Both the position numbers and the translations under genes were made by a program. Of a stretch of 54,686 bases of DNA, positions 22,672-31,785 are shown one piece after another. Source of the DNA: Chloroflexota bacterium (GTDB lineage: Bacteria > Chloroflexota > Limnocylindria > Limnocylindrales > CSP1-4); NCBI GenBank assembly GCA_021789435.1, contig JAJYJO010000001.1:1-54686 (forward strand), in the 5' to 3' direction. The stretch's first letter is position 1, and each line of letters begins with the position of its first letter. The notes below the pieces were generated by a model. That model was not told the origin of the DNA, did not search any database, and was given only the letters and a program-made list of their open reading frames with translations.

Positions 22672-23277
22672 GTGGAGACGGAAACCAAGGACACGATCCC
22701 GCTGTGGTTGGCGGTCGCGATCACGGTCTGCGTGTCGCTTCCGTTCGGGATCTGGGTCAGCCAGATCAACAAGGACCTGACGAACATCCCGATCTGGGCC
22801 TCGTTCATCGTGTGGGCTGAGTACTTCGCCCTCGGCGCGAAGCCGGCCGCGCTCAAGATCATGGTGCCCGCCTACCTGTTGGGCGTTATCGCCGCGGCGA
22901 TCATCATGACCGCCTGGGTTCTGCTCGGGTCGGTGCTCCACGACAAGATGATCACGCCGAACGACCTCAGCCTGTTCATCGCCTGCTTCGTGGGCTTCTG
23001 CATCTTCATCTACGCGATGAAGTTCTTCCCGGTGACGCAGACCGGCTCGCTTCCGTACTTCAACGGGATCTCGATGATGCTCGGCGTCTACTTCACCGGC
23101 GCCTTCCCGACGGTGCTCTTCACGAGCGATCCCAACTACTTCCCGCTCATCGCCGGCGTCTGGGCATTGCTGGCCGGCCTGCTCGGGGCGGCCCTCGGCT
23201 GGTTCAACGTGACGATCCTGTTCCCGCGCCCGGTGAAGAGCGCTCCGTCCGCCGGGCACCAACCGGCGGGCATCTGA
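22672..23277 (+). CDS. DUF1097-like integral membrane protein
   Basis: A 201-residue very hydrophobic protein from GTG 22672 (GGAGG 7 bases upstream). About six membrane helices can be seen: residues about 9-29, 41-57, 63-90, 100-120, 128-147 and 160-185. The pattern, including the YFNGISMMLGVYFTG helix, resembles the DUF1097 family of small inner-membrane proteins of unknown function. First gene of the operon under operator E and upstream of the phosphotransferase gene, so it may be a permease or a membrane anchor for that enzyme. Family call is from recall of the pattern and is moderately sure. Confidence 0.65.
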   Translation: METETKDTIPLWLAVAITVCVSLPFGIWVSQINKDLTNIPIWASFIVWAEYFALGAKPAALKIMVPAYLLGVIAAAIIMTAWVLLGSVLHDKMITPNDLSLFIACFVGFCIFIYAMKFFPVTQTGSLPYFNGISMMLGVYFTGAFPTVLFTSDPNYFPLIAGVWALLAGLLGAALGWFNVTILFPRPVKSAPSAGHQPAGI

Positions 23278-23517
23278 CCACCGATCGGCCCCACCGGCCG
23301 CCGGTCGCCGTTTCAGCGAGATCGGCAGCCGCGCGGGCGGTTCGGGGTCGGGCCACGCTCCACGCTGAGACCGTGCGGTGAACCGAGAAGGCGTCCCGCG
23401 CGCGTCCTGCCTGGCGGCTGGCGGTTCCGCACCGGCCGGCGGCAGTCGCCGGCCGCGACTCCGTGGCGAGGGCCTGCCCGGACCACGACCCGGTCACAAC
23501 ACCAGGAGGTCATGTCG

Positions 23518-25296
23518 ATGGCGGTGGCCATGAAGGAAGAAGTCCTCGGCCAGTTCCTGGGCGACGATCAGTTTCCCGTCGAGTGGGCGAACCAGGCCGA
23601 AAAGGACCTGTTCTGGGTCTACGACGATCTGCACTGTCCTCACCCGCTCAGCCCGATGTACTTCGACATCGGCGGCTGGTGGCTGAGCTGCGACCACATG
23701 TTCCGGCGGTTCGGGACGCCGTTCGCGACCGACTGGATCGCCAAGGAGGTCAACGGCTACCTGTACACCGCGGCAGTCCCGGCCCAGGCTGATTTCAAGA
23801 TCGAGGCGACGGAATACGACTCCACGATCCAGGCCGTCGTGCCGTCCGATCCGGAGTATGCCGCCAAGATCGGCACGTACCTGGGCGCGGTCCTCCCGAC
23901 CTACGGGCACGAGTTCGTTGACTGGTGGCGAAGCCGTCTCGTCCCCGAGATGGACCGCAACTTCGTCTACCTCGAGGGCATGCTCGACAGGGAGGACGAG
24001 CTGACCCTCATGGAGCTCGCCTGCCTGCTCGAGGACGCGATCGACATTCACGATCGCCACTGGAAGATCCACTGGATGCTCAACTTCGCCCAGCTGTCCG
24101 CGACGCTCAACCTGCGGGCGGTCATGGAGAAGACGCACGGGAAGATCGACGAGGTGCTCCTGGGCCGGCTCCAGAGCTCGGCCAAGGACCGCAACTGGGA
24201 GTCGATCGAGGCCCTCTGGAAGATGAAGGAAGAGGCCAAGGCCGACGAGGTCCTGGCCGCCGCCTTCAAGCACGAGACGGCCCACGAGATCATCGCCGCC
24301 CTCAAGTCGACGGAGCGTGGCAAGCGCTTCATCGACGAGCGCGTGGTGCCGTACCAGAAGGAGTTCGGCTGGCACGCCGTCTGGAGCCACGAGTTCATCT
24401 TCCCGACCGTCCGCGAGCAGATGGAGCCGGTGATCGAGCTCGTCCGCGGCTACATCGAGACGAACTACGACTACCCGACCACCGTCGCCGCGCTCGCCGC
24501 GGATATCGCCGCCGCCGCGCGGGAGATACTGGAGGGCCTCGAAGGCGAGGCGCTCGAGGAGATGCGGGCGGCCAACGAGATCAACCTGAAGATGGCCCCG
24601 CTCACTCCGGACCATCACTTCTACATTGACCAGGGCGCCAACGCCCACGTCCGCCTGGTGCTGATCGCGATCGGCAAGAAGCTCGTGGCGCTCGGGGCCC
24701 TCGATGCACCGGACGATGTCGTCTTGTTCAAGTACAACGAGCTGCGCGTCTTCATGGGCGATCCCAAGGCCATCGACGGCCGGGCGATCGTCGCCGAGCG
24801 CAAGACAGCTCGCGAGAAGGCGTACACCTTCCGGCCCAAGGAGTGGATCGGCACCTGCACGCCGACCCAGCTCGCCTTCCCTTACCTGAACCTGTGGGGC
24901 TTCCCCGACAAGTTCTATCGCAAGGAGAGCACCGTCGCGGGCCAGATCAACGGCATCGGCGGCTCGCCGGGTGTCGTCGAGGGCATCGCCCGGGTGGTCC
25001 TCCACGAGGGTCAGTTCGACGACGTCCGGGCGGGCGACATCCTCGTCTGCCAGATGACCAACCCGGCCTGGGTCGTCCTCTTCACCAAGATCGTCGGTCT
25101 CGTCACCGATGCCGGCGGCACGGTTTCGCACCCGGCCGTCCTGTCGCGCGAGTTCGGGATCCCGGCAGTGGTCGGCTCGTCCGTGGCGACCCAGCAGATC
25201 AAGAATGGCGACCGCATCCGGATCAACGGGACCACCGGTCTCGTCGAGATCCTCCAGGCCGCAGCCCAGCCCAGCGGGGCGGAATTCGGGGTCTGA
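23518..25296 (+). CDS. PEP-synthase-like phosphotransferase lacking an ATP-grasp domain
   Basis: A 592-residue protein. GGAGG lies 8 bases before ATG 23518 and only 2 before ATG 23512, so I chose 23518. Residues about 1-470 are a mostly helical domain with many Trp, His and acidic residues (GGWWLSCDHMFRRFG; LLEDAIDIHDRHWKIHWMLN). Residues about 475-580 are the swivelling PEP-utilising domain; GGTVSHPAVLSREFGIPAVV holds the phospho-acceptor His (538). There is no ATP-grasp domain and no PEP barrel. The same layout is found in the alpha subunit of phenylphosphate synthase and in the substrate plus His domains of rifampicin phosphotransferase. It therefore probably phosphorylates a small hydroxylated substrate with an ATP-binding partner coded elsewhere. 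Confidence 0.8.
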   Translation: MAVAMKEEVLGQFLGDDQFPVEWANQAEKDLFWVYDDLHCPHPLSPMYFDIGGWWLSCDHMFRRFGTPFATDWIAKEVNGYLYTAAVPAQADFKIEATEYDSTIQAVVPSDPEYAAKIGTYLGAVLPTYGHEFVDWWRSRLVPEMDRNFVYLEGMLDREDELTLMELACLLEDAIDIHDRHWKIHWMLNFAQLSATLNLRAVMEKTHGKIDEVLLGRLQSSAKDRNWESIEALWKMKEEAKADEVLAAAFKHETAHEIIAALKSTERGKRFIDERVVPYQKEFGWHAVWSHEFIFPTVREQMEPVIELVRGYIETNYDYPTTVAALAADIAAAAREILEGLEGEALEEMRAANEINLKMAPLTPDHHFYIDQGANAHVRLVLIAIGKKLVALGALDAPDDVVLFKYNELRVFMGDPKAIDGRAIVAERKTAREKAYTFRPKEWIGTCTPTQLAFPYLNLWGFPDKFYRKESTVAGQINGIGGSPGVVEGIARVVLHEGQFDDVRAGDILVCQMTNPAWVVLFTKIVGLVTDAGGTVSHPAVLSREFGIPAVVGSSVATQQIKNGDRIRINGTTGLVEILQAAAQPSGAEFGV

Positions 25297-25307
25297 TAAT
25301 CCCCTCC

Positions 25308-26072
25308 ATGCGCCGGACGCCTCTCATCTCACGCAGTGTCCTGAGCGACCAGGTCAAGGATCACCTGCTCCAGGCGATCCTGGCCGGTCACTACGCGCCG
25401 GGCTCCCGGATCGTCGAGACCCGGGTCGCGCGGGAGCTCGGCATCAGCCAGGCGCCCGTCCGGGAGGCGCTGCGTGACCTGGAGGCGCTCGGCGTCGTGG
25501 AGATCACGGCGTTCCAGGGAGCCCGCGTCCGCCATCCGAGCAAGAGTGAACTCCTCGAGGCCTACGAGATCCGGGCCGAGTTGGAGTCGCTCGGGGCGCG
25601 TCTCGCGCTGCCGCGGCTGTCGGACGCGGACTTCACCGAGCTCCAGGACTACATCGACGGGATGCGCCAGGCCGCGACGGCGGGCGACCGTCACGCGGAG
25701 GCGCGCATCGACGCCACCTTCCATACCCGGGTCATCGAGATCGCCGGCAACTTCACCCTGGAGCGCGTCTGGCGCTACCTGGAGCCGGTGTCGCGCACCT
25801 ACATCACGCTGGTCGTCCCCGGCGTGAATGCGCGCCAGATCGCCGACATGCACCAGCCGATCCTGGACGCTCTGCGCCAGCGGGATCCGCAACTCACGGT
25901 GGATGCAATCCGCCGCCACTTCCTGACGGCGGGAGCGATGTTCGACTCGCTCTTCGTGGACGCCCCGGCGGCACCCGGCGACGCGGAATCCCCGCCGCGG
26001 TCCGGCGAGGCCGGGGAGACGGTGGGAGCCGCTGCGCTCGGGTACGACGGCGAGCGCCGCGGCGCGGCGTGA
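25308..26072 (+). CDS. GntR family regulator, FCD (FadR) subfamily, copy 2
   Basis: A 254-residue paralogue of the regulator at 11737. The winged helix has QVKDHLLQAILAGHYAPGSR and the recognition helix GISQAPVREALRDLEALG, almost unchanged; the FCD domain includes the metal-type ligands in DATFHTRVIEIAGN and RRHFLTAG. The last 35 residues are low-complexity. It begins 11 bases behind the phosphotransferase stop and so belongs to the same operon. Given the shared helix, both regulators should recognise the same ATNATCGATNAT operators. Confidence 0.92.
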   Translation: MRRTPLISRSVLSDQVKDHLLQAILAGHYAPGSRIVETRVARELGISQAPVREALRDLEALGVVEITAFQGARVRHPSKSELLEAYEIRAELESLGARLALPRLSDADFTELQDYIDGMRQAATAGDRHAEARIDATFHTRVIEIAGNFTLERVWRYLEPVSRTYITLVVPGVNARQIADMHQPILDALRQRDPQLTVDAIRRHFLTAGAMFDSLFVDAPAAPGDAESPPRSGEAGETVGAAALGYDGERRGAA

Positions 26073-26313
26073 ACCCGCCGGGCAGCTGAGAGATTCGGGG
26101 GATCGGCGGCGGCCCGCCGGCCGCACGGGGCGATCCTCCGGCGCCGGACCAGCCTCGGGCCGGGCCGGGCAACCGCCTCCAGCGACCGGCGAAGCGTGGC
26201 GACGGGCGATGGGAACGACCGAGCCGCCGGTACCCGCGCATGTACCTGCGGCGCGGGGGTGAACCGACCCGCCAGACGAGAGCCGCCGGCCCGGGCCGGC
26301 AAACGAGGAGCAG

Positions 26314-27201
26314 ATGAACGAGCAGCTGCGACTGTCAGAGGAGATGTCCGCAGGGGCGGCGCGGCTGCGCGTCGACGTCTACGGCGGCGAACCGCGCGAG
26401 CACGTCCTGGAGGACATGAACTTCCTCAACTACCGCCTCGCGGATGTCCGGCTGGAGCCGAACGTGACGCTGGCCGAGCCCGACATCGTCTGGCACCAGG
26501 ACGGCGAGAAGGACATCTCCTACGACGGTCGGCGGATGACGTTCACGGGGGCGTGGCCGGCCGGCCCGATCCAGAAGGTCGTGGTTGCCATCCTGGCCCT
26601 GCGGATGGAGGCGATCGGCCTGCACCCCTTCCACGCCTCGGCCGTGCGCTATCGCGGCACGACCCTGATGTTACTGGGCGGCGAGTCCAACCACGGCAAG
26701 TCGATGGGCCAGATCGAGGCCTGCCGCCGCGGCGGCCTGCTGGTCTCGACCGAGACGACGGTCGTGGACGAGGCCGGTCGCGCGGTGATGGGCTCCAGGG
26801 AACCCTTCATCAAGAAGCGCACGGAGGGGACGGAGCGGGCCGACAAGGCCGCCCCGGACCGCGGCGTCGAGAAGTTCTTCGGGGTGATGCCGAGCTGGAA
26901 GCTCCAGGCGGAGCCGACCGTCGTCGACGTCGTCGTGGTGCCCGCCATCGACGGCAACTTCGACCCGAGCCTGTCCGAGATGATCCCCTTCGAGCGCCAG
27001 TTCCAGACCCTGCATTCGCTCCAGAACTACTTCCTGCTGAACGAGCTCCTGGCGGCCGGCTTCCCCATGCCGATCGTGGACACGGAGCCCCTGCGCAGGC
27101 TGCGCGCCGGGTTCGTGGCGCGCTTCTCCGAGCGACCCTACTACTTCGTCCGGGCGGCGACCCCGCAGGTGCTGATGGACGAGGTGGACCGGGTCCTCTG
27201 A
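26314..27201 (+). CDS. HprK-like P-loop protein
   Basis: A 295-residue protein; GAGGAG lies just before ATG 26314. Residues about 101-131 (GLHPFHASAVRYRGTTLMLL, then GGESNHGKSM) match the HPr kinase/phosphorylase fold: a conserved His in H-x-S-A-V, a strand, and Walker A GGESNHGKS (122-130). In HprK the P-loop is normally GxSGxGKS/T followed by an Asp-Asp pair; here the expected place reads VSTETTVVD, so the usual phosphorylase acid is changed. There is no N-terminal HprK domain and no HPr gene nearby. It could be a small-molecule or protein kinase for the neighbouring phosphotransferase or hydroxylase. The 241 bp before it hold nothing I recognise. Confidence 0.65.
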   Translation: MNEQLRLSEEMSAGAARLRVDVYGGEPREHVLEDMNFLNYRLADVRLEPNVTLAEPDIVWHQDGEKDISYDGRRMTFTGAWPAGPIQKVVVAILALRMEAIGLHPFHASAVRYRGTTLMLLGGESNHGKSMGQIEACRRGGLLVSTETTVVDEAGRAVMGSREPFIKKRTEGTERADKAAPDRGVEKFFGVMPSWKLQAEPTVVDVVVVPAIDGNFDPSLSEMIPFERQFQTLHSLQNYFLLNELLAAGFPMPIVDTEPLRRLRAGFVARFSERPYYFVRAATPQVLMDEVDRVL

Positions 27202-27219
27202 GCGGGAGACGCAGCAACG

Positions 27220-28080
27220 ATGCACACCTTCGCCTATGAGCGGCCGGCCACGCTGCCTGAGGTCGTCGCCTTGCTGGGGCGACACGGCACCGACGCGCGG
27301 CTGCTGGCGGGCGGAACGGACCTGATCATCCGGCTCCGCGACGGCACGCTCCACCCAGGCGTCGTGATCGACCTCAAGCGCGTTGCCGAGCTGTGCCCGG
27401 CGATCCGCGAGGAGGACGGGCGACTGGCGATCGGCGCCACCACGGTGATGACCGACATCGCGGCCGATCCCCGGGTGCGGCGCGATTTCATGGCCCTCGC
27501 GGAGGCGGCCGCGGTCGTCGGCTCGGTCCAGATCCGCAACCGGGCCACGCTGGGCGGCAACATCTGCAACGCCTCCCCGGCGGCGGACACCGCCCCGCCG
27601 CTGCTGGTCTACGGCGCGGAGGTGGTGGCGGCCGGGCCGGGCGGCAGCCGCCGCATCCCCATCGCGGACTTCTTCGTGCGCTCCGGCCAGACCACCCTGG
27701 AGCCCGGCGAGCTCGTCACGGCGATCGAGTTACCGCTCCCTCGTCGCCGGATGGGCGCAGTTCACGTCCGCCGCAGCCGCCGACGCGGCCACGATCTTGC
27801 CTCCGTGACGCTCTGCTGCGGCGTGGACGAGGCCGGCTGGACGCGCCTGGCCTACGGCAGCGTCGGCCCGCGGCCGGTGCTGGCCGTGGACGAGAGCGGG
27901 ATGCTCGCCGACCCCGACGCCCCGGAGGCGGCCAGGGCCGAGATCCTGGAGAGACTGTTCACGGACGCCAGCCCCTCGCCGCGCTCGATGCGCGCCAGCC
28001 CCGCCTACCGCCTGGCGATGCTGCGGACGCTCGGTGCACGGGCCCTGCGGACGGCGATCCAGCGGCTGGCCGAGGAATGA
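27220..28080 (+). CDS. Molybdenum hydroxylase FAD-binding subunit (CoxM/XdhB type), copy 2
   Basis: A 286-residue paralogue of the protein at 12524, with FAD motifs DARLLAGGTDLIIRL (about residues 25-39) and IRNRATLGGNICNASPAADT (about 105-124; here the usual G-G-N). ATG 27220 lies 18 bases after the HprK-like stop. In the order M-S-L with overlapping genes. Together with the paralogous regulators this shows that a GntR-coxMSL block was duplicated. Confidence 0.93.
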   Translation: MHTFAYERPATLPEVVALLGRHGTDARLLAGGTDLIIRLRDGTLHPGVVIDLKRVAELCPAIREEDGRLAIGATTVMTDIAADPRVRRDFMALAEAAAVVGSVQIRNRATLGGNICNASPAADTAPPLLVYGAEVVAAGPGGSRRIPIADFFVRSGQTTLEPGELVTAIELPLPRRRMGAVHVRRSRRRGHDLASVTLCCGVDEAGWTRLAYGSVGPRPVLAVDESGMLADPDAPEAARAEILERLFTDASPSPRSMRASPAYRLAMLRTLGARALRTAIQRLAEE

Positions 28081-28559
28081 ACGAGATCGAGACGATCGCC
28101 ATCGAGCTCACCGTGAACGGGCGGCGGCGCGCCCTGAAGGTGGCCCCCCACCACACCTTGCTCGACGTCCTGCGCGACGACCTGGAACTGACCGGGACGA
28201 AGGAGTGCTGCCTCGTGGGCGAGTGCGGGGCATGCACCGTCATCGTCGACGGCCGGACCGTCGACTCCTGCCTGATGCTGGCCGTGGAGGCCGACGGCGC
28301 GGCCGTGACGACGGTGGAGGGCCTGGCGATCGATGGCCGGCTGAGCCCGCTCCAGGCGGCCTTCCTCGACAAGGGCGCCGCCCAGTGCGGCTTCTGCATC
28401 CCGGGCCAGCTGATGTCGGCTCACGCGCTCCTTGCCCTCAACCCACATCCGACCCTGGCCGAGGTCCAGGAGGGCCTGGCCGGCAATCTCTGCCGCTGCG
28501 CCGGCTACCAGCAGATCAGCGAGGCGGTCCTGGCGACGGCCGAAGGAGCGGACCGATGA
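28077..28559 (+). CDS. Molybdenum hydroxylase [2Fe-2S] subunit (CoxS/XdhC type), copy 2
   Basis: A 160-residue subunit with both cluster motifs: KECCLVGECGACTVIVDG plus DSC (plant-type cluster) and QCGFCIPGQL plus GNLCRCAGY (second cluster). ATG 28077 overlaps the stop of the FAD subunit; its stop overlaps the next ATG. Nearly the same length and cysteine spacing as copy 1. Confidence 0.95.
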   Translation: MNEIETIAIELTVNGRRRALKVAPHHTLLDVLRDDLELTGTKECCLVGECGACTVIVDGRTVDSCLMLAVEADGAAVTTVEGLAIDGRLSPLQAAFLDKGAAQCGFCIPGQLMSAHALLALNPHPTLAEVQEGLAGNLCRCAGYQQISEAVLATAEGADR

Positions 28560-30880
28560 GGGCGACCGGCGTCGGCGCCTCCATACAGCGCGGCGGGGGC
28601 TACGGCCGGGTCACCGGCCAGCAGCAGTACGTGGCCGACATCCGCCTCCAGGACGCCCTCCAGGTGAAGCTCGTCACGCTCGACTGTGCCCGGGCCCGGA
28701 TCATCGCCATCGATACCGACGCGGCCCGCCAGGTCCCGGGCGTCCGGCTGGTCGTCAGCGCGGCGGACCTGCCCCAGCCGGTCGCCCGATTCGGCCCCCA
28801 GTTCGAGGACCGGCCCATCCTGGCCGTCGGCGAGACGAAGTACCACGGCGAGCCCGTGGCCGCGGTGGCCGCCGAGACGAAGGACGCGGCGGAGGAAGCC
28901 GCCCGCCTTGTCAGGATCGAGTACGAGGAGCTGCCCGCAGTCTTCAGTCTCGAGGCGGCGCTCGATCCCGCGGCACCCCTGGTCCAGGATCCCGCTCTCC
29001 GGCCGGGCGACCCGCTGGCCGGGACGAACGTCCTGCGCGAGCACCGGGTCGGCTGGGAAGAGATCGAGGCCGCGCGGGCCGATCTTGTCGTCGAGCACAC
29101 CTACGAGTTCCCGATGGTGACCCACTTCGCCATCGAGCCGCACGCGTTCATGGCGGCTCCCGACGGCGACGGGATCGCGGTCTGGAGCTCGATCCAGCAC
29201 CCCAACTGGCTCCAGAAGGTCCTGGCGAAGATCCTGGGCCTGCCGCTCTCGAAGATCCGGGTCCACGCACCTGACCCGGGCGGCGGGTTCGGCGGGAAGC
29301 AGCACGCCAAGCTCGAGCCGCTGGTCGCCCTCATGGCCCTTCGGGCCGGCCAGCCGGTCCGCCTGGTCCTCACCCTGGAGGAGACGTTCCAGGCGGTCCG
29401 ACGGACCGCGGCCAGGGTCCGAGTCCGCACCGGGTTCCACCGCGACGGCACCTTCGCCTTCCAGGACGTGGCGGCCGACTATCTGCTGGGGGCCTACGCG
29501 GACATCGCCGATCGGGTCGTCAGCAAGGGCAGCTATCCGGCCTGCGGTCCCTACCGTGTCCCCGCGGCGCGGATCCTCGCCCGGAGCGTCCTCTCCCACA
29601 CCACCCCCTCCACCGCCTTCCGCGGCTTCGGCAACCCCCAGGTCAACTGGGCGGTCGAGTCGAACATCGACGAGGGGGCCAGGGCGCTCGGGATCGACCC
29701 ACTCGAGCTCCGCCTACAGAACCTTGCCCGGCGCGGCGAGGCATTCATCCCGTTCGACACCCCGGCCGACGGCCAGTGGGAGCAGACGGCGCGGAGGGCC
29801 GCCCGCCTGATCGGCTGGGGGACCCCCCTGCCGCCCGGCCGCGGCCGCGGCATCGCCCTCGGGATCAAGTCGGGTCCGACCACCGGGCTCTCCTATTCCA
29901 CCGTCCGGCTGCTGGCCGACGGCAGCGTGATCGTCTACGCCGGCACGTCCGACATGGGCCAGGGCGCGCGGACCATCTTCGCCCAGATCGCCGCGGAGGA
30001 GCTCGGGGCGCCGCTCGACTGGATCACGGTCGTGATGGGAGACACGGCGGTAGTCCCCTACGATCAGCAGACCTCCGCCAGCCGTTCCACCGTGCTGATG
30101 GGGAATGCCGTCCTGCGCGCCTGCCGCGAGATCCAGTCCCAGCTCCGGGCCATGGCGGCCCGGCTCCACGGCATGGACGCGAGCCTGATCGCCGTGGATC
30201 GGGGCGTCGTCCGGCTGCCCGACCGCGAGCTCTCGACGCTCGACGTCCTGAAGCCCGGCCTCGGGCGACTGGGCGGCGAGCTGATCGGCAATGGCGAGAT
30301 GCGCAAGGACGAGGAGCCGGGCCACCCGCTCGGCGGCAGCGCGGCCTTCTTCGAGTTCAACTGCACAGCCGTCGAGGTCGAGGTCGACGAGGGGACAGGG
30401 GACGTCCTCCTGGTCCGCCACGTTACGGTCTCGGACGTCGGCAAGGCGATCAACCCGCTCCAGGTCCGGGCGCAGGACGAGGGCGCCGCGATCCAGGGCC
30501 TCGGCCACACCCTGATGGAGCACTACATCTTCGACGAGGCGGGCCGGATCCGGAACCTGGGCGCGATCGACTACCGGATCCCGACCAGCATGGACCTGCC
30601 TCTCGAACTCGTGAGCGACGCGGTCGAGAATGCCGACGGCCCCGGGCCGTACGGGGCCAAGGGAATGAGCGAGGGCGCCCTGCTCTGCGTCGCTCCCGCG
30701 GTTGCGGCCGCCGTCCGCGACGCCACCGGCCTGGTCATCCGGGACCTTCCTCTCAGCCCGGAGCGGGTCTGGCGTGCGCTGCGCGAGCGGGACGCGGCCG
30801 CCGCGGCCGTGACCGGCGCCGTCCAGCCAGCCAGCGTCCCCGTGGCGGCCGCCACGGGAGGCGCACCGTCGGGGAGGTGA
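28556..30880 (+). CDS. Molybdenum hydroxylase large (MoCo) subunit (CoxL/XdhA type), copy 2
   Basis: A 774-residue MoCo subunit. Marks are PDPGGGFGGKQHAKLEPLVA, the channel loop STAFRGFGNPQ, GTSDMGQGARTIFAQ and the catalytic Glu706 in GAKGMSEGALL. As in copy 1, the loop is FRGFG, against a CO dehydrogenase role. Segments such as MVTHFAIEPHAF are unchanged between copies, but the loop residue after FRGFG (Asn for Thr) and the residue before the catalytic Glu (Ser for Gly) differ, so substrates may differ. The last 35 residues are Ala/Val-rich and extra to copy 1. It is followed after 4 bases by the cyclase gene. Confidence 0.93.
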   Translation: MRATGVGASIQRGGGYGRVTGQQQYVADIRLQDALQVKLVTLDCARARIIAIDTDAARQVPGVRLVVSAADLPQPVARFGPQFEDRPILAVGETKYHGEPVAAVAAETKDAAEEAARLVRIEYEELPAVFSLEAALDPAAPLVQDPALRPGDPLAGTNVLREHRVGWEEIEAARADLVVEHTYEFPMVTHFAIEPHAFMAAPDGDGIAVWSSIQHPNWLQKVLAKILGLPLSKIRVHAPDPGGGFGGKQHAKLEPLVALMALRAGQPVRLVLTLEETFQAVRRTAARVRVRTGFHRDGTFAFQDVAADYLLGAYADIADRVVSKGSYPACGPYRVPAARILARSVLSHTTPSTAFRGFGNPQVNWAVESNIDEGARALGIDPLELRLQNLARRGEAFIPFDTPADGQWEQTARRAARLIGWGTPLPPGRGRGIALGIKSGPTTGLSYSTVRLLADGSVIVYAGTSDMGQGARTIFAQIAAEELGAPLDWITVVMGDTAVVPYDQQTSASRSTVLMGNAVLRACREIQSQLRAMAARLHGMDASLIAVDRGVVRLPDRELSTLDVLKPGLGRLGGELIGNGEMRKDEEPGHPLGGSAAFFEFNCTAVEVEVDEGTGDVLLVRHVTVSDVGKAINPLQVRAQDEGAAIQGLGHTLMEHYIFDEAGRIRNLGAIDYRIPTSMDLPLELVSDAVENADGPGPYGAKGMSEGALLCVAPAVAAAVRDATGLVIRDLPLSPERVWRALRERDAAAAAVTGAVQPASVPVAAATGGAPSGR

Positions 30881-30884
30881 GCAG

Positions 30885-31775
30885 ATGAGCCCGGGTTCCG
30901 AAGTCGGTCCCGCCGGGTCGGCGACCGCGGAACAGATCGTGGCGGCAGCCCGCCTGGTCCGGGAGGGCCGCACCTATTCGCTCGCGGCGGCCCGCTATCC
31001 GGGGATGCCCCTCTTCCCCGGCCACCCCCCGTTCCAGGTCCTCAACTACCGGACGCCGCGCGGGATCCGCGTCACCGGCGCCCAGCCCTGGGGCCCGGTC
31101 AACGAGGCCGGCCTCGGCTACATGGCCGAGTACGTGATGGCAACCTCCCACTCGGGCGCCCACATCGATGCCCTGGCCCACATGACCGTGGGGCCCGATT
31201 CGCACTGGTACGGTGGCGGGAGCGCCGACGCGCACCTGACCGATTTCGGCCCTCGCCACGGGGACGCGGAGAAGCTGCCGCCGCTCTTCACCCGGGGCGT
31301 CCTGATCGACGCGCCCGGCCACCGGGGCGTCGACTGCCTGCCCAAGGGCTCGCCGATCGACGCGGCCGAGATGGAGGCGATCTGCGCCCGCCAGGGCGTG
31401 ACGGTCCGGCCCGGCGACGTGGTCGTGATCAGGACCGGCTACATGGGCCTCTGGCCGGACGCCGAGCGGATGGCCGCTCACAAGACCCCCGGCCCGGACC
31501 TCTCCGCCGCGGGCTGGCTCCTGGAGCGTGGCGTGGTCGCGACCGGGACCGACACGGAAACCTACGAGGTGCAGCCGGCTCCCGACCCCGGCTCGCCCGC
31601 CAACCCGCAGCCGGTTCACACGCTGCTGCTCATCGAGAACGGCATCTACCTCATGGAGAGCCTCGATCTCGAGGCGCTCGCCCACGACCGTGTCTACGAG
31701 TTCCTGTTCGTCGCCCTGCCGCTCAAGATCCGGGGAGCCACCGGGTCGATGATCGATCCCCTCGCAGTCATCTAG
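30885..31775 (+). CDS. Cyclase-family (kynurenine formamidase-like) metal hydrolase
   Basis: A 296-residue member of the cyclase family (PF04199), which includes kynurenine formamidase and isatin hydrolase. The metal motif is HSGAHIDALAH (residues 89-99), the H-x-G-x-H-x-D-x-x-x-H signature, and later VVVIRTGYMGLW and VVATGTDTETYE strands match the family. It hydrolyses cyclic amides, lactams or formamides using Mn or Zn. GGGGAGG lies 8 bases before ATG 30885. Position right behind the MoCo hydroxylase suggests that it opens a ring made by that enzyme. Confidence 0.85.
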   Translation: MSPGSEVGPAGSATAEQIVAAARLVREGRTYSLAAARYPGMPLFPGHPPFQVLNYRTPRGIRVTGAQPWGPVNEAGLGYMAEYVMATSHSGAHIDALAHMTVGPDSHWYGGGSADAHLTDFGPRHGDAEKLPPLFTRGVLIDAPGHRGVDCLPKGSPIDAAEMEAICARQGVTVRPGDVVVIRTGYMGLWPDAERMAAHKTPGPDLSAAGWLLERGVVATGTDTETYEVQPAPDPGSPANPQPVHTLLLIENGIYLMESLDLEALAHDRVYEFLFVALPLKIRGATGSMIDPLAVI

Positions 31776-31785
31776 GGAGGCCCGC

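Noticed and set aside
23494-25131. A 545-codon open frame opposite the phosphotransferase gene
   Set aside because: It is the mirror frame of a clear gene with GC-rich third positions; composition is that of antisense shadows and no family pattern is present. Similar long shadows lie opposite the hydroxylase, PPDK-like and RACo-like genes.
12524-30880. Carbon monoxide dehydrogenase for the coxMSL-type genes
   Set aside because: Both large subunits have the loop FRGFG and not the AYRCSFR loop of CO-oxidising enzymes, and no CoxG/D/E/F genes are present.
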